A DNA stretch of 64,000 nt from Vicia villosa (taxonomy: Eukaryota; Streptophyta; Magnoliopsida; Fabales; Fabaceae), in assembly GCF_029867415.1 (NCBI RefSeq), contig NW_026705173.1, positions 310,001 through 374,000 on the forward strand, given 5' to 3'. Within the stretch, counting starts at the first letter, position 1, and the number at the start of each line of letters is the position of its first letter. A model generated the notes under the pieces. It made no database searches, was not told where the DNA came from, and was given only the letters and a program-made list of their open reading frames with translations. A program made the translations under genes and the position numbers. This document shows positions 11,217 through 23,870 of the stretch, piece by piece.

Positions 11217-14094
11217 TTAGCTAAAGCAAGTAGGTCGACGGTGTTTCAAAAATTTCCGGATAGACATGGGCGTAATGCATAATCTCTCCATACTTTTCTT
11301 CCCCCGTTTCGCTGTCCTCTTAACTTTTGTGCTAGACAGGTCTCCCTCTAAAATAGGCATTTTGAGTTTTTCACTATTAACATCTAGCAACATTCTTTTC
11401 ACCAAAGTAGTAGGTGTAACCGGGTCCTCGGCAGCGGTAGAGGTTATTTCCCCGTCCTTGTGCGATTGAAACAAATTTGTAGTCAGTTATTGAGACATGA
11501 GTAAAAAGGTATAATTAAAATATAGTCGATTTAAATTACCACAACGGGAATTAAAGCGGCCGAGCTGACATCTTCTCCGACACTCTCCATTAGCTGTTAC
11601 ATAATTAACACGAAAATAGATAGGGGTAAGTATTGATGAGTTTGTAGCAGCAAGAATGTCGAACAGTGTTTGCCATTAGATAACTTTTCATCGAACCTGG
11701 GCAGAAACAGCCTCATTTAGGACGTCCTGAATTTGCGGTATCTCATCAGCAGCCGCCACTTCCTCATTAACCTGTAATAAATAAAAAAAGATCCGGTTAA
11801 TGACACATTTTGTGCACTTAACAGTATATTAACCATATGTAAATGGTTAACATGTGCATTTGAAGAGGACCTTCAAGTTTTCTGATAAGTTGATCATCTT
11901 TAAGAAAAGCAACAACCGAACAACTCTTCCACTTAGGCTGCCATTTAACCTTGAATGCCAATTTTTTGTCCAGCATTTTGTCAAGCACAAGTGGGTAGTC
12001 AAGAGGATCGGTGATACCAGCCTATAATCAAACATTTATGTGACGTAGTCAAGTACAACCTAAATGGAAGGTAAGAGCAAACAGGAATAGGATTCATTTA
12101 CCGCGATCATTGTTGCACGGAGCCGTGGAGCTGAAGTTTCCAACAATTCAGCCGCTTCTCGATCCCAAAACACAAATTTTGCCTGATTTCCGTCATGAAT
12201 CACCTCAACTGTAATCTTAAACCTATACATCAAAAAACAATAAATACATAAAGCTAAAATCCAACATCAAATCAAAACAAACATTCAGAAAAACTGTTAA
12301 ACAAACGAATAACCTCCATATATCAGCTTCTGTGCGGTGTCTAGCCCTGCAGAAGAAAGGTGCTTTGTCGCCCTTTGCGTGTTGTGGACCCTGGTGGCAG
12401 GCCCTATAGCACCACCCATTTTCATCTACAATGAGTTTAGCAGTTTGGGCAACTGTGACACAAACCGTCAGCTAGGTAGCAATTAAAGATTCCATTTAAC
12501 ATCAGAAAAAACATGCATGTCATTATTAATTCAACTACGGTAACGGGTTAATGCTGCAAACCTCGTTAAACATTATTATCTCATCCAGCCTAAGCTGAAC
12601 AGCCTTGTCAAGGAATTTTTAGTTGGCGTCATATAGGAAGCAGTAGACTATTGCGACCATTGTCGGGTGTTACTGGTGGAGTTGCTCAATGACTTTGTTT
12701 CCTTCGGCAACCTGCAGTTATACTAAAAATAGTTAGTCATGCACAAGTAAGTTGGCCATTCAACGTTACAATGAAATGTATAATCAGTTTATAATCATTG
12801 AAATATAAGTGTACCGGGTTATAAAATCTTTGATTTTTGGAAGTTCTTCGTTGATATGTAATTTTGTGACGTTAAATGTGTTTGTCACAGCAAGGGGAAA
12901 TTTCCCTGTAAAATAAGTGCAAGCCATCAGCAGTGCATACATTATTACTGAGCAGAGTTAATATAATAAACATTCATTGCATTAAACAGAGAACATACCT
13001 GCTTCTTTTACCTTTGCATATCTGATGAACTCAATAGCTGGTTTATTGTGTTCAAGGTTTTTCTATTTGTATTCAAAGAATTGCGATGCGTAATCTTCCC
13101 ACAATGTACAATTAAGAGTGTTGTCCCTGAGGAATGTAGGAATCAATGGTTAGAATATGCAACCATATGTCATAACAGTATAGTATAAACAATCCAACAT
13201 ACCCCAAATCTCTTAAAATTAGGTTGACTTGATCCTTTTTTCCCTTTAGCTTGATACTGTGTGTAACCTATATCGTCGACGAACCCAAGCACATCTACAA
13301 ATATGAATAATATGAGCACAACAGAAAAAAATCTGTAAACTTTCAAAGCATGTGAGGATCTGTAAGTATACCACACAGGACGTTCCTTTGCCACTTCCCT
13401 GATATTATATCAGCAAAAGGAGTGAGGCTGTTGACCTTGGTAGGAATGTCGTGCTTCCCGACATCTCCAATAGTTGTACCTCCCATGAATTTAAGGAGAA
13501 ATTTGTGGTTGGTTACTTTAAACATCAGATCATTGGGTTGTACTTGAAAGTTGGTCATAGTGCAGGTCACATTGACATCCAAATCCGAGTCAAAAGCTTG
13601 CTTGTATGCAGTTGGAACAATGACATGTATGTCATTCCCCTGAAAATAAGGAACATATAAATGCTTTAACACATGTTGGTAAAGAAACGTTACAGTGAAG
13701 GTGAAGTTTGTAAAGAAACGAAAAAACCATAACAAAAATATAAATGTTACCATGGACAGTTAACATATCAAAAGATATACCAAAATAAAAACAAAACACA
13801 CGAACAAACATTCACAGAGAAAACCAAACATTGGACAAAAAAATCGTACAACCAAACCAAAGGAACATATTCAAACACAAATCAAAGCATACAACATTTG
13901 TAAACAAACTGAACTACGATAGCATGTTAGGCTGTTGAAGAAGACAAACAACTCACCGTTTTGTCAAACACAACCATTTTGAAATGTTCTTTGTTTGCAA
14001 CGTTAACCTTCCATTTATGATGAACTTTCACCGCAATCTTCCAAAGCTCCTTGCGGTCATTGATGTCTGGTATGCATTCAAATGGTCGTGCCAT
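11217..14094 (-). pseudogene. RPA1-like (DUF223 / OB-fold) pseudogene, multi-exon
   Basis: The sequence resembles plant proteins related to the large subunit of replication protein A, a single-stranded DNA-binding factor. Exon 1 (14094-13957) starts MARPFECIPDINDRKELWKI, typical of this family, and ends at a GTGAGT donor. Exon 2 (13639-13372) carries the DUF223-like part with FMGGTTIGDVGKHDIPTKV. Exon 3 (13294-13203) has GFVDDIGYTQ, and the next exon (about 13126-13000) has LNCTLWEDYASQFFEY. Later pieces give DENGWCYRACHQ (zinc-ribbon-like region) and LAFKVKWQPKWKSCSVVAF. The last exon ends at 11217 with a basic tail (STKVKRTAKRGKKS). Exons 1-3 add up to whole codons. In-frame stops at 13063-13065, 12670-12672 and 12619-12621, plus a phase mismatch at the exon 3/4 joint, mark it as dead. 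Such genes are carried by many plant Helitrons; a stray copy of a host RPA1 gene is the alternative. Confidence 0.8.
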
Positions 14095-14111
14095 GCTCCT
14101 TCAGTCGCTGA

Positions 14112-14921
14112 GTTAGAAGAAGCTGTAACTTCAAGATGGTATCACGCTCAAAGCTCTTCAAAGTTAGAAGATAGAAGATGCTCTGCACCAAAGCTGTTTG
14201 ACTCTGATATTCAAACGCTGTTTAATCTACAAATCCGAGTCCATAAGAAAGTACAAGATGAAAGGCTAAACGTCAAATATCTGACTGACAAAAGGAACGT
14301 TAGAAGCTACAAAAGGCAAAGTCAGTAAAGGCAACAAAAGCAAGGCTCGAGGTAGTTGACAAAAGTGTGAACATTAAATGCAGCGTTGTACTTTTCACGC
14401 AAAGCATTAAATGCTCCCAACGGTCATTTCCTCTCACCGCCTATAAATAGAAGTTCTGATCAGAAGCTTGACACAACACTTGTGCAAAAATACAGAAACG
14501 CTGTCAAATTCAAAAGCTTACGAACTTCATCTTTAACCTTACAAACTCTTGTAATATTTAGTGATGGTTAAGTTTAGAACTTAAGAGAAATATCACAGTT
14601 GTGATTACAGCTTTATTAGAAGTATTCAAACTTTTATAAACTTTATTTTACATTGATTGTAAAAGATTCCTAGAGTGATCAAGTTGTGATCTGTAGACTC
14701 TAGAAGACTTAGAGAGGGTATCTAAGTGGAGAACCATTGTAATCAGTTGGATTAGTGGATTAAATCCTCAGTAGAGGTAAATCACCTTGTAAGGAGTGGA
14801 CTTGAGTAGTTTCGTTAGCAATGAACCCGGATAAAAATAATCGTGTTCATTGTTTTTATCATCCAAGTTTTTGAGTTACACTTATTCAATCCCTCCTTTC
14901 TAAGTGTTTTTCACTCCTTCA
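14112..14921 (+). repeat. Truncated 5' LTR of SIRE-A
   Basis: Aligns with the 3' LTR (31389-32454) from about GTTAGAAG onward, but roughly the first 250 bp including the TGTTAGAAC terminus are missing. It ends CCTTCA at 14921 just before the primer binding site. The truncation point is only about 20 bp from the start codon of the RPA1-like pseudogene. Confidence 0.85.
14442..14449 (+). promoter_or_regulatory. TATA box of the SIRE-A 5' LTR
   Basis: TATAAATA within CGCCTATAAATAGAAGTTC. The same box is at about 31984 in the 3' LTR, is changed to TATATATA in the solo LTR near 18964, and is conserved (reversed) in the array LTRs near 46489 and 53967. Confidence 0.75.
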
Positions 14922-14922
14922 A

Positions 14923-14936
14923 TTGGCATCAGAGCC
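14923..14936 (+). promoter_or_regulatory. Primer binding site of SIRE-A
   Basis: TTGGCATCAGAGCC starts one base after the LTR end. It matches the complement of the initiator tRNA-Met 3' end (TGGTATCAGAGC) with one change, as usual for Ty1/copia. Confidence 0.8.
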
Positions 14937-15002
14937 TAGTTCTAGGTGCAAGCACTTAACCGTGTTAGACAAAAGATTCAGGGAGAAAAACATAAACACA
15001 AA

Positions 15003-16855
15003 ATGGTTGAAACAACATCTACATCTGTTCCTACTAAGCACAACAACAATAGTAACAATGGAAGTAGTAGCTTCGATGGTTACAACAAACCTCATGTCTT
15101 TGATGGGGAAAATTTTGAGTATTGGAAGGATAGACTTGAAAGTTACTTTCTTTGTCAAGCTGGTGACTTATGGGATCTAGTCTTGGATGGTTACACACAT
15201 CCTGTAAATGCCCGTGGAGTAAAGGTTTCAAGAAAAGAAATGAGTGATGACCAAAAGAAAGAATTCAAAATCATCACAAGTCAAGGACTATTCTGCTGAA
15301 TGCTATTTCTCATGCTGAATATGAGAAAATAACAAACACAGAAACTGCTCATGACATCTTTGAATCTTTGAAGATGACTCATGAAGGTAATGCCCAAGTC
15401 AAGGAGACAAAAGCTCTTGCTTTAATCCAGAAGTATGAAGCTTTCAAGATGGAGGAAGATGAAAACATTGAAGCTATGTTTTCAAGATTCCAGACTCTGA
15501 CTGCTGGATTAAGAGTGCTTGACAAAGGCTACACCAAAGCTGATCATGTGAAGAAGATCATCAGAAGCTTTCCCAGAAGATGGGGACCCATGGTGACTGC
15601 ATTCAAGATTTCCAAGAACTTGAATGAAGTGTCTCTTGAAGAGCTCATCAGTTCCCCGAGGAGTCATGAGATTGAGCTAGATGCAAATGAGCCTCAAAAG
15701 AAAGGTAAGTCTATTGCATTAAAATCTAATAATAAAAAATGTGCTAACGCTTTTCAGGATGGAGAAGAAGATTGTGAAGAGTCAGAATCAGAAGAAGAAG
15801 ATGAACTATCTCTAATATCCAGAAGAGTAAATCAACTCTGGAAAAGCAAGCAGAGAAAGTTCAAGAACTTCAAAAGGCCTGAGAAAGGAGAATCTTCTGG
15901 ACACAAAAGATCTGACAAGAAGAAGGTGACATGCTATGAATGTAAAGAGCATGGACACTACAAGAACGAATGTCCAAAGCTTCAGAGGAAAAAGCCCAAG
16001 AAAAGATTTGAAAAGAAGAAAGGCCTGATGGCTACTTGGGATGACTCAAACTCTTCTGATCAAGAGTCAGACTCTAAAGATGAGCAGGCAAACATAACAC
16101 TAATGGCTACTGTTGATGAAGAGTTAGAATCTACATCAGACTCAGATTCTAAAGATGTATTTTCTGAACTTTTTAAAGAAGAGTTAGTTTCCAGCTTAAC
16201 TGAACTTCTAGAAATCAAGACTCAACTTAGTATCAAATACAAAACGCTGAAAAAGCTCTTTGCATCTGAAACTAAGAAACTTGAAAAAGAAAATTCTAAA
16301 CTTAAGGAAAAAGTTTTAAAACTATCTAAAGATGTTGAATCATCTTTTAGTTCAGAAAAGTCTATTCCAAGCGTGAACCATATTCTGAAGGAATATGACT
16401 TGAGTTTCAGGAAGTTCCTATCTAGAGGTATTGGCAGAAGTCAGCTAGCCTCTATGATATATGGAGTTAGTGGAAACAAGAGAGTTGGCATAGGCTATGA
16501 GGGTGAAACCCCATATAAACTTGAACTAGTTGATGAGATGAAAATCGCATACAAACCTCTGTATAATCAGTTCATGTATGGCCATTTTCATGATATTAGG
16601 CACACATCACATGCTAAAAGTTTCCACACAACACACACAAGAAAACATGCCATAACACATTCTGAAAAATGTTATGTGAAGCATCATGTTAAATCTCAGT
16701 TCAATCAGAACTTGAGAAGGACAAACCCAAAAGGACCCAAAAGAATGTGCGATACCAAAGGAAAAGATAATTCCTGTTGCAGATCTCCTTCAAGGCTCAA
16801 AAGACAAAGGCAAACATGTCATGGGACATGGACTCTGGGTGCTCACGACACATGA
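15003..16855 (+). pseudogene. gag: SIRE-A gag
   Basis: The nucleocapsid polyprotein that packages element RNA. It starts at ATG 15003 (MVETTSTSVPTK), runs through FDGENFEYWKDRLESYF and breaks by frameshift between about 15255 and 15295. The rest of the domain resumes at 15368 with MTHEGNAQVKETKALAL and FSRFQTLTAGLRVL. A CCHC zinc knuckle, CYECKEHGHYKNEC, is encoded at about 15931-15972, followed by acidic and lysine-rich coiled-coil-like sequence. The frame overlaps the protease frame near 16777-16855 and reads through it out of phase. Compared with the intact frame at 51338-53257 it is clearly homologous but diverged, so it represents a different SIRE subfamily or an older copy. Confidence 0.85.
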
Positions 16856-18371
16856 CGGGAAAAAGGTCTATGTTCCAAGACCTGGAACTTAAATTTGCTG
16901 GAGAAGTAAAGTTTGGAGGGAACCGAAAGGGCAAGATCATTGGCTCTGGAACCATATGCATGGGTAATTCTCCCTCTATAACTAATTTTCTGCTAGTAGA
17001 TGGATTAGCTCATAACTTATTGTCTATAAGTCAATTAAGTGACAATGGTTATGACATAATCTTTAATCAAAAGTCTTGTAAAGCTATTAGTCAGAAGGAT
17101 GGCTCAATCCTATTTATAGAAAAGAGAAATAATAACATTTACAATATTGATCTTACATATCTTAAGAATCAAAAGGTTACTTGCCTTATGTCTGTTAGTG
17201 AGGAGTAGTGGGTCTGGCACAGAAGATTAGGTCATGCTAGTTTGAGAAAGATTTCTTAGATTAACAAACTTAATCTGGTCAGAGGACTCCCTAATCTGAA
17301 ATATAAATCAAATGCTCTTTGCGAAGCATGTCAGAAAGGGAAGTTTTCAAAACCTGCATTCAAGTCTAAAAATGTTGTCTCTTCCTCTAGGCCACTAGAA
17401 CTTCTGCACATTGATCTTTTTTGCCCAATCAAAACTGCATCAATCAGAGGGAAGAAATATAGATTAGTCATTGTAGACGACTATAGCATATGGACATGGG
17501 TAAAGTTCTTGAAACACAAGGATGAGTCACATACTGTGTTCTTTAACTTATGCACTTATATCCAATCTGAGAAAGAATGTAAAATCATAAAGGTTAGAAG
17601 TGATCATGGTGGTGAATTTGAGAACAAATTCTTTGAAATTTATTTCAAAGAAAATGGTATTGCCCATGATTTCTCTTGTCCTAGAACTCCATAACAAAAT
17701 GGAGTTGTAGAATGAAATAATAAGACTCTACAAGAAATGGCCAGAACCATGATTAATGAAACCAATATGGCTAAGCATTTCTGGGCAGAAGCAATTAACA
17801 CTGCATGTTATATTTAGAATAGAATCTTCATAAGACCTATTCTTAATAAGACTCCTTATGAATTGTGGAAGAACAGAAAGCCCAACATTTCATATTTCCA
17901 TCCATTTGGATGCGTATGTTATATTCTGAACACTAAAGATCATCTGCATAAATTTGATTCTAAGGCACAGAAGTGTTTCCTTCTTGGATATTCTGAACGC
18001 TCTAAAGGCTACAGAGTATACAATACTGAAACATTGGTTGTTGAAGAATCAATCAATATCAGATTTGATGATAAGCTTGGTCTTGATAATCCAAAGCAGT
18101 TTGAGAATTTTGCAGATATAGAAATCTCTAACTCAGATCAAGAAGAACCCAGAAGAAAAGTTTCAGAAGATCAAGTTGCAGCTACTTTAGAGAATCTCAA
18201 AATATTTGAAGAGCCAACACAGAGAGGATCTTCTAGACTCAACTCTGCTCATTCAGAAGATGTTATCATTGGAAAGAAAGATGATCCTATCAGAACAAGA
18301 GCATTCCTTAAGAACAATGCAGAATGTTAATTTGGTCTAGTATCTCTGATTGAGCCAACTTTTGTTGATCA
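16777..18371 (+). pseudogene. pol: SIRE-A protease and integrase part of pol
   Basis: An aspartic protease motif DSGCSRHMTG is encoded near 16831, followed by the usual copia segment ending NLLSISQLSDNGYD. After a stop at 17206-17208 the GAG-pre-integrase region continues (WHRRLGHASL, then CEACQKGK), and the integrase core shows IVDDYS, VRSDHGGEFEN and HFWAEAINTACY. The C-terminal part includes FHPFGCVCYILNT and FLLGYSERSKGYRVYNTET. At least five in-frame stops lie between 17206 and 17820, plus another near 18328. The reading frame is cut at 18371 by a solo LTR and picks up again at 19505. Confidence 0.85.
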
Positions 18372-19504
18372 TGTTAGAACAAGATTTGTTCAGATCAATA
18401 TTCTTTGTTTTGATGATAACATTATATATGAATTTTGTATAAGACAATGTGGTACTCTAATCCTTTGCATTTTCAATTTCACGAAATATATAAAGAGTAT
18501 GCACAAATCAGCACTCAGAAGCCATGACTCAAAAGGTTCTGGATGGCTACATCAGAACATGCTCTGGCAAGACATCAGAAGATGATCAAGCAGAATCAGA
18601 ACATGAACTATGAAGCATCAGAAGAACATGAAGTCAGAAGCAGAAGCACTGAAGTTCTGAATGGTATCACGCTTAAGCTCTTCAAAGTCAGAAGACAAGA
18701 AGATGCTCTGCACCAAGCTGTTTGACTCTGATATTCAAACGTTGTTATCTACAATATGAGTTCAGAAGCAAGTACAAGATGACAGGCTATTAAGTCTAAT
18801 CTCTGACTGACAAAAGGAACGTTAGAAGCTACAAAAGGCAAAGTCAGTAAAAGCAGCAAAAGCTTGGCTCGAGGTAGTTGACAAAAGTGTGAAACATTAA
18901 ATGCAGCATTGTACTATTCATGCAAAGCATTAAATGATCCCAATGGTCATATTCTCAAACGCCTATATATAGAAGTTTTGATCAGAAGCAGCATATACAA
19001 CTCTTGTGCAAAATACCAAAACACTGTCAAAATCAAAGCTCATGAACTTCATCTTCAACCTCACAAACTCTTGCAATATTTAGTGAGTGTTAAGCTTAGA
19101 ACTTAAGAGAAATATCACAGTTGTGATTATATCTTTATAAGAAATCTTACTCTTGTAAACATTATTTTACATTGTTTGTAAAAGGTTCCTAAAGTGATCA
19201 AGTTGTGATCTGTAGACTCTAGGAGACTTAGAAGTTTTCTAAGTGGTGAATTCCTAGAGTGATCAAGTTGTTATCTGTATACTCTAGAAGACTTAGAAGT
19301 TTTCTAAGTGGATAACCATTGTAATCAGTTGGATTAGTGGATTAAATCCTCAGTTGAGGTAAATCACTCTAAGGGGGTGGACTGAAGTAGTTTCGTTAAC
19401 AACGAACCAGGATAAAATTAATTGTGTTCATTGTTTTTATCTTAGAAGTTTTTAAAGTCACACTTATTCAAACCCCCCCTTTCTAAGTGTTTTTCTATCC
19501 TTCA
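18372..19504 (+). mobile_element. Solo SIRE-type LTR inserted in SIRE-A pol
   Basis: Starts TGTTAGAACAAG and ends CTATCCTTCA (TG...CA), 1133 bp, same orientation as its host. The pol reading frame is interrupted exactly at its two edges. Flanks are GATCA (18367-18371) and GACCA (19505-19509), a 5-bp target duplication with one mismatch. There is no internal sequence and no primer binding site after it, so it is a solo LTR left by LTR-LTR recombination. Its TATA box is altered to TATATATA. Confidence 0.85.
19186..19315. repeat. 65-bp tandem duplication inside the solo LTR
   Basis: Two copies of a segment beginning TTCCTAAAGTGATCAAG / TTCCTAGAGTGATCAAG and ending TTTTCTAAGTGG. The other SIRE-A LTRs have it once. 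It explains part of the extra length of this LTR. Confidence 0.85.
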
Positions 19505-20967
19505 GACCAAGTTCTGGAAGATGCTGACTGGATAATTGCCATGCAAGAAGAATTAAATCAGGTTCCAAGACCAAAAGGGTTTAACATCAATGGAACAAAG
19601 TGGGCCTTCAGAAACAAGCTAAGCGAAGAAGGAGAAGTTGTAAGAAACAAATCCAGACTGGTTATTCAGGGCTATAGTTAGCAAGAAGGCATTGACTATA
19701 CAAAAACCTTTGCACCAGTGGCCAGGTTAGAATCTATTCGCTTGTTAATATAATTTGCCTCTCAGAACAACATCACTCTGTATCAGATGGATGTTAAGAG
19801 TGCCCTTTTAAATGGTTATATAGATGAAGAAGTCTGTGTTCATCAACCTCCTGGTTTTGAAGACTCTAAGTCTCCAGAACATGTTTTTAAACTAAAGAAA
19901 TCATTATACGGACTGAAGCAAGCTCCTAGAGTTTGGTATGAAACATTAAGTTCTTTCCTTCTAGATAATGGCTTCACTAGAGGAAAAGTGGACACAACTC
20001 TCTTCTGTAAAACCTTTAAAAAGGATATTTTAATTTGTCAAATATATCTTGATGATATTATATTTGGAACATCTAATGCTACACTTGGAAAAGAGTTTGC
20101 TAAGTCTATGCAGGCTGAATTTGAAATGAGTATGATGGGTGAACTCAAGTATTTTCTTGGGATTCAAATCAATCAAACTTCTGATGGAACTTATGTTCAT
20201 CAAATGAAGTATGTGAAAGAACTTCTGAAGAAGTTTAATCTTTCTGAAAGCAAAGAAGCCAAAACTCCTATGCATCCAACGTGTGTTCTAGGTAAGGATG
20301 AGGTAAGTAAGAAGGTAGATCAGAAGTTGTACAGAGGTATGATTGGATCTCTTCTATATTTAACTGCTTCTAGACCTGACATTCTTTTCAGTGTTTGTTT
20401 GTGTGCTAGATTCCAATCAGATCCTAGAGAATTCTGAGGTATCTGAAAGGTACTACTAATGTTGGTTTAGTCTATAGAAGATCTAAAGAATATAACTTAG
20501 TAGGATATTGTGATGCTAATTACACTGGAGATAGAGTTGAAAGGAAAAGTACTTCTGGAAGCTGTCAGTTTCTGGGAAGTCATCTGATCTCTTGGTACAG
20601 CAAGAAGCAAGCTACCATTGCCCTCTCTACAACAAAAGCAGAATATGTTGATGCTGCTGGAAGTAGTACACAGATGCTCTGGATAAAGAGTCATGTAGAA
20701 GATTATGAGATATATGAGAGTAACATTCCAATATTCTGTGATAATACTTCTGCTATTTGTTTATCTAAGAATCCAATTCTTCATTCTAAAGCTAAACATA
20801 TTAAGATTAAACACCACTTTATTAGGGACTATGTTCAGAAAGGTGTTCTATCTTTAAACTTTGTGGATATAGACCATCAATGGGCTGATATCTTTACAAA
20901 ACCCCTTGCTGAAGATAGGTTTAAGTTCATTATGAAGAATATCAGTATGGATTTATGCCCAGAATGA
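19505..20967 (+). pseudogene. pol: SIRE-A reverse transcriptase and RNase H part of pol
   Basis: Continues pol after the solo LTR: MQEELNQVPRPKGFNINGTK, then [35 protein letters not shown] and the catalytic box as YLDDIIFG (usual YVDD). SRPDILFSVCLCARFQ closes the reverse transcriptase. The RNase H part has VGYCDANYTGDR, FCDNTSAICLSKNPILHSKA and HQWADIFTKPLAED, and ends at a stop at 20965-20967. Stops near 19679 and 19751 and a small deletion with frame change near 20437 inactivate it. Confidence 0.88.
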
Positions 20968-21464
20968 GGTTATGAGAAGATCTGAATATAGATTAGATTT
21001 TAAATGTTTTTTATCAGATGTTTTGTAAATTGCATGATCATTTAGATACTCTGATTCTGTTATTCCTAACGTTTCATATATCTAAGATGATACAGAACTT
21101 ATGTTAAAGCAAAAACAGCTGTCACCAGCTATTCTAGATGATGAACACGTGTTCACTCTGAAGAGAAAAGCATGTGTGCAGTTGATGAGACGCCGCCCTA
21201 GGTAACCGTGCAAATCTTTTCAAATATCACGTTATCTCTCCTAACGTCATTCCGCATTTAATGCATTCTGATTCTCTGCATTCTGTAACTGTTCATTCTC
21301 AAAAATTCATTGCATTTTATTTCACATCCGTGGCTATTTATACTCTTTTCTCATTCATTTTCTCTCTTTTCTCACATTCATTCTCTTCTTTTATGCATTT
21401 TTGTCTCTTGTTTTCTCTCTTCTCAAACCCTAAAAAGAAACCAAGAAATCTCAGAAGTGCTTCA
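20968..21464 (+). other. Spacer between pol and the third ORF of SIRE-A
   Basis: Non-coding. It contains GATGATGAACACGTGT and CCTAGGTAACCGTG, both of which recur (reversed) upstream of ORF3 in the array elements near 50840-50910. The spacer is therefore conserved between SIRE subfamilies and may hold a signal for ORF3 expression. A splice acceptor for a subgenomic transcript is possible but I cannot point to one with confidence. Confidence 0.6.
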
Positions 21465-22633
21465 ATGGCCTCTCCTTCAAAAAAAATGTTGGTTCGTCTT
21501 CTCAACAACAACACCAACAAGAACAAGTTCAAGAGCAACAACTTGTTCCTAGAAAACCTATTTGATTCCGTTGGATAAGTTGGAAGTTATCTGCGAGTTG
21601 ATGGTAGATTTTGATAATTTGGAAAAACATGATATTCATCTTACAGAGAATATGGTCTTTCAAGGTTGGGGACCTTTATTCTATGATCTGTGTGGACCAG
21701 TCTATCCAGATTTAGTGAAAGAATTCTGGGTTCATGCAACCGTAATGCCTAAAGCAATTCTCTCCATAGTTCATGGTGAACTTTTCTCCATTACAGAAAC
21801 CCTCCTAAGGAAGTTGTTTGGGTTGGCGAATGTTGAAGGTGTCTCTGAAGTAACTCTTGGAAGAACAAATTGGGATGCTGTTTATGAAGAAATCTTTCAA
21901 AATGGAAAGAAGTCTAAGGAAGTTAAGGATCTGAAAACTATATACAAGGTATGGACTAAGATCCTTCTGGGTGGCTTCTACCACAGAAAAGCAACAAGTT
22001 CGTCAAACTACGTAAACAAGGACCAACAATACATTATGTATTGTATTGGTAAGCAAGAAAAAGTGGATCTTCCCTATATCATATTCAATCACATGTGGCA
22101 TGCGGTAAGTGACTCTAGAGAAGAAAACAGACTGAATTATCCGAACAGCAAAAGGAACATTATTCCTTTTGGGAGAATCATCACAAATCTTCTGGGACAA
22201 ATAAAAATAGTTGAAAATCTGGAGAATGCTGGCATAATAAAAAATCCTTACACCATTATTGGAAGTACTCTGAATTCTTATACTCTGAAGAAAATGGACA
22301 TAATTAAGTCTATTGGTTCTACTCCTCAAGTAAACACAGAATTTAGGTCCATAAGAGGTCCTGTTCAGGCTGACTTTGAGTTGTTCTTCAGGAATGAACG
22401 TCCAGAAGTTATTGTCAACTACATTGCTATGCACAAGGAAGCTGGTTCTGATTGTGATCCTATTTGGATAAGCAAGAAGAAAGCTATCAATATTGTTGAC
22501 CAAGTTCCAAAAGTAGTGCAAGAGAGGGAAAGAAGAACAAAAAGAAAGCTAGACCTACCAGCAATGAGTACAAAAGAGCAGAAGGCAAAGAAAGTTGTAG
22601 AGAAGACAGTAGAAGAAAAGAAGAAGGATAAGA

Positions 22634-22662
22634 AAGAAGAAGAAGAAGAAGAAGAAGAAGAA
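22634..22662. repeat. (GAA)n microsatellite coding for a glutamate run
   Basis: About nine GAA triplets within the third ORF of SIRE-A give an uninterrupted run of ten glutamates. Triplet length changes here would not break the frame. Confidence 0.9.
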
Positions 22663-23870
22663 AAGAAAGATAAGAAGGTTGTACATAATAAAGAAGTGGA
22701 AAAAGAAAAGCAGAAGGAAGATATGAAAGGAAAGAAGAAGGTAGAGATACAGAAGAAGAGGAAGACAGTTGGAGAAGGGCCTGCAAGGCCTCACAAGAAA
22801 CGATCTCCAGGTACTGTTATTTCTGAACCTGGTTCTGCTCCTGTCTTTAGTTCAAATACTGTATCAACAGAAACTAACCCAGAAATTCAAGCAGAAAAAG
22901 CCCCAACTAAACCACCTCCAACCACCAAAGTTTCTACCCCTCCATCTTCACCCAAGTCTAAAGCCAAAGCGCATATTCTTGATTCTGAACCCCCTGTTTC
23001 TGAACCCATTCTCACACCTACACCTTTAAACATCATCATTCCTCCTCACGCCACCATATCCACTTCTCAACCTCCTCCACATTCCAACTATGATCGTGTT
23101 GACACTGCTGTGTTATTTCAACTCCCCTTATCAGAATCATCTTTTTTTGATTCTTTTCACGACCTCATGCGATCTTGTAACTATAAACCCAAACCATCTT
23201 TTGGCGCCGTTGTTGTAGTCTTGGACTCTGACAACGAAGCAAAATATTTGGTTGTTCTTGATAGAGAACCTCACCCTTATGCTTTCATCATCCAGATGAA
23301 CCAATCTCTTCTCTGAATCTTCAAACGCCCATCTCCCCACCCAGAACATCATCTCCTAAACCTTCTATTGCTGCACTTTTTGAATTGTTAAAACATAATG
23401 TCAGAATAGGTTTAGATGCTCCGAAGTTTGCACATGATACCAAAGTGGATCATGTTGCTGCTGGTAAGCTCTAGAGAGCTTTTGAGAAAGATATCCAGGC
23501 TGACTTTCTGGATCTTAAGAAAAAGTGTTTGGCTGATGCTCCTGGACCATATGGTTACTTTTTAGAGTTAGATGATGGCAAGTACTATCATCCAATAACA
23601 AACTGGAAGCTTGTTGTTGAGAAAGAGTTTGTTGATGATTTGGAAGAAGTTCAGCCTCTGGCTATTGTTGTGTGGAAGCCACATCCATACAAGGTTCTGA
23701 CTGGAGACTTTCAGGCATTGTTCAACTGATTCTGGGAGAACCCTTCTGATAAGGCTCCAGATATGGTATATCCAGAATTTGAATACCCTCTAGAACCTGT
23801 TGCTCCAACTCCTCCAGCAAATCTAGCTGAAATACTTCTAGCCCTAGAACATCCAGATGCAGATATTCCT

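Noticed and set aside
22487..22794. Leucine/phenylalanine-rich minus-strand frames resembling membrane proteins
   Set aside because: They are the antisense of the Lys/Glu-rich stretch in the SIRE third ORF.
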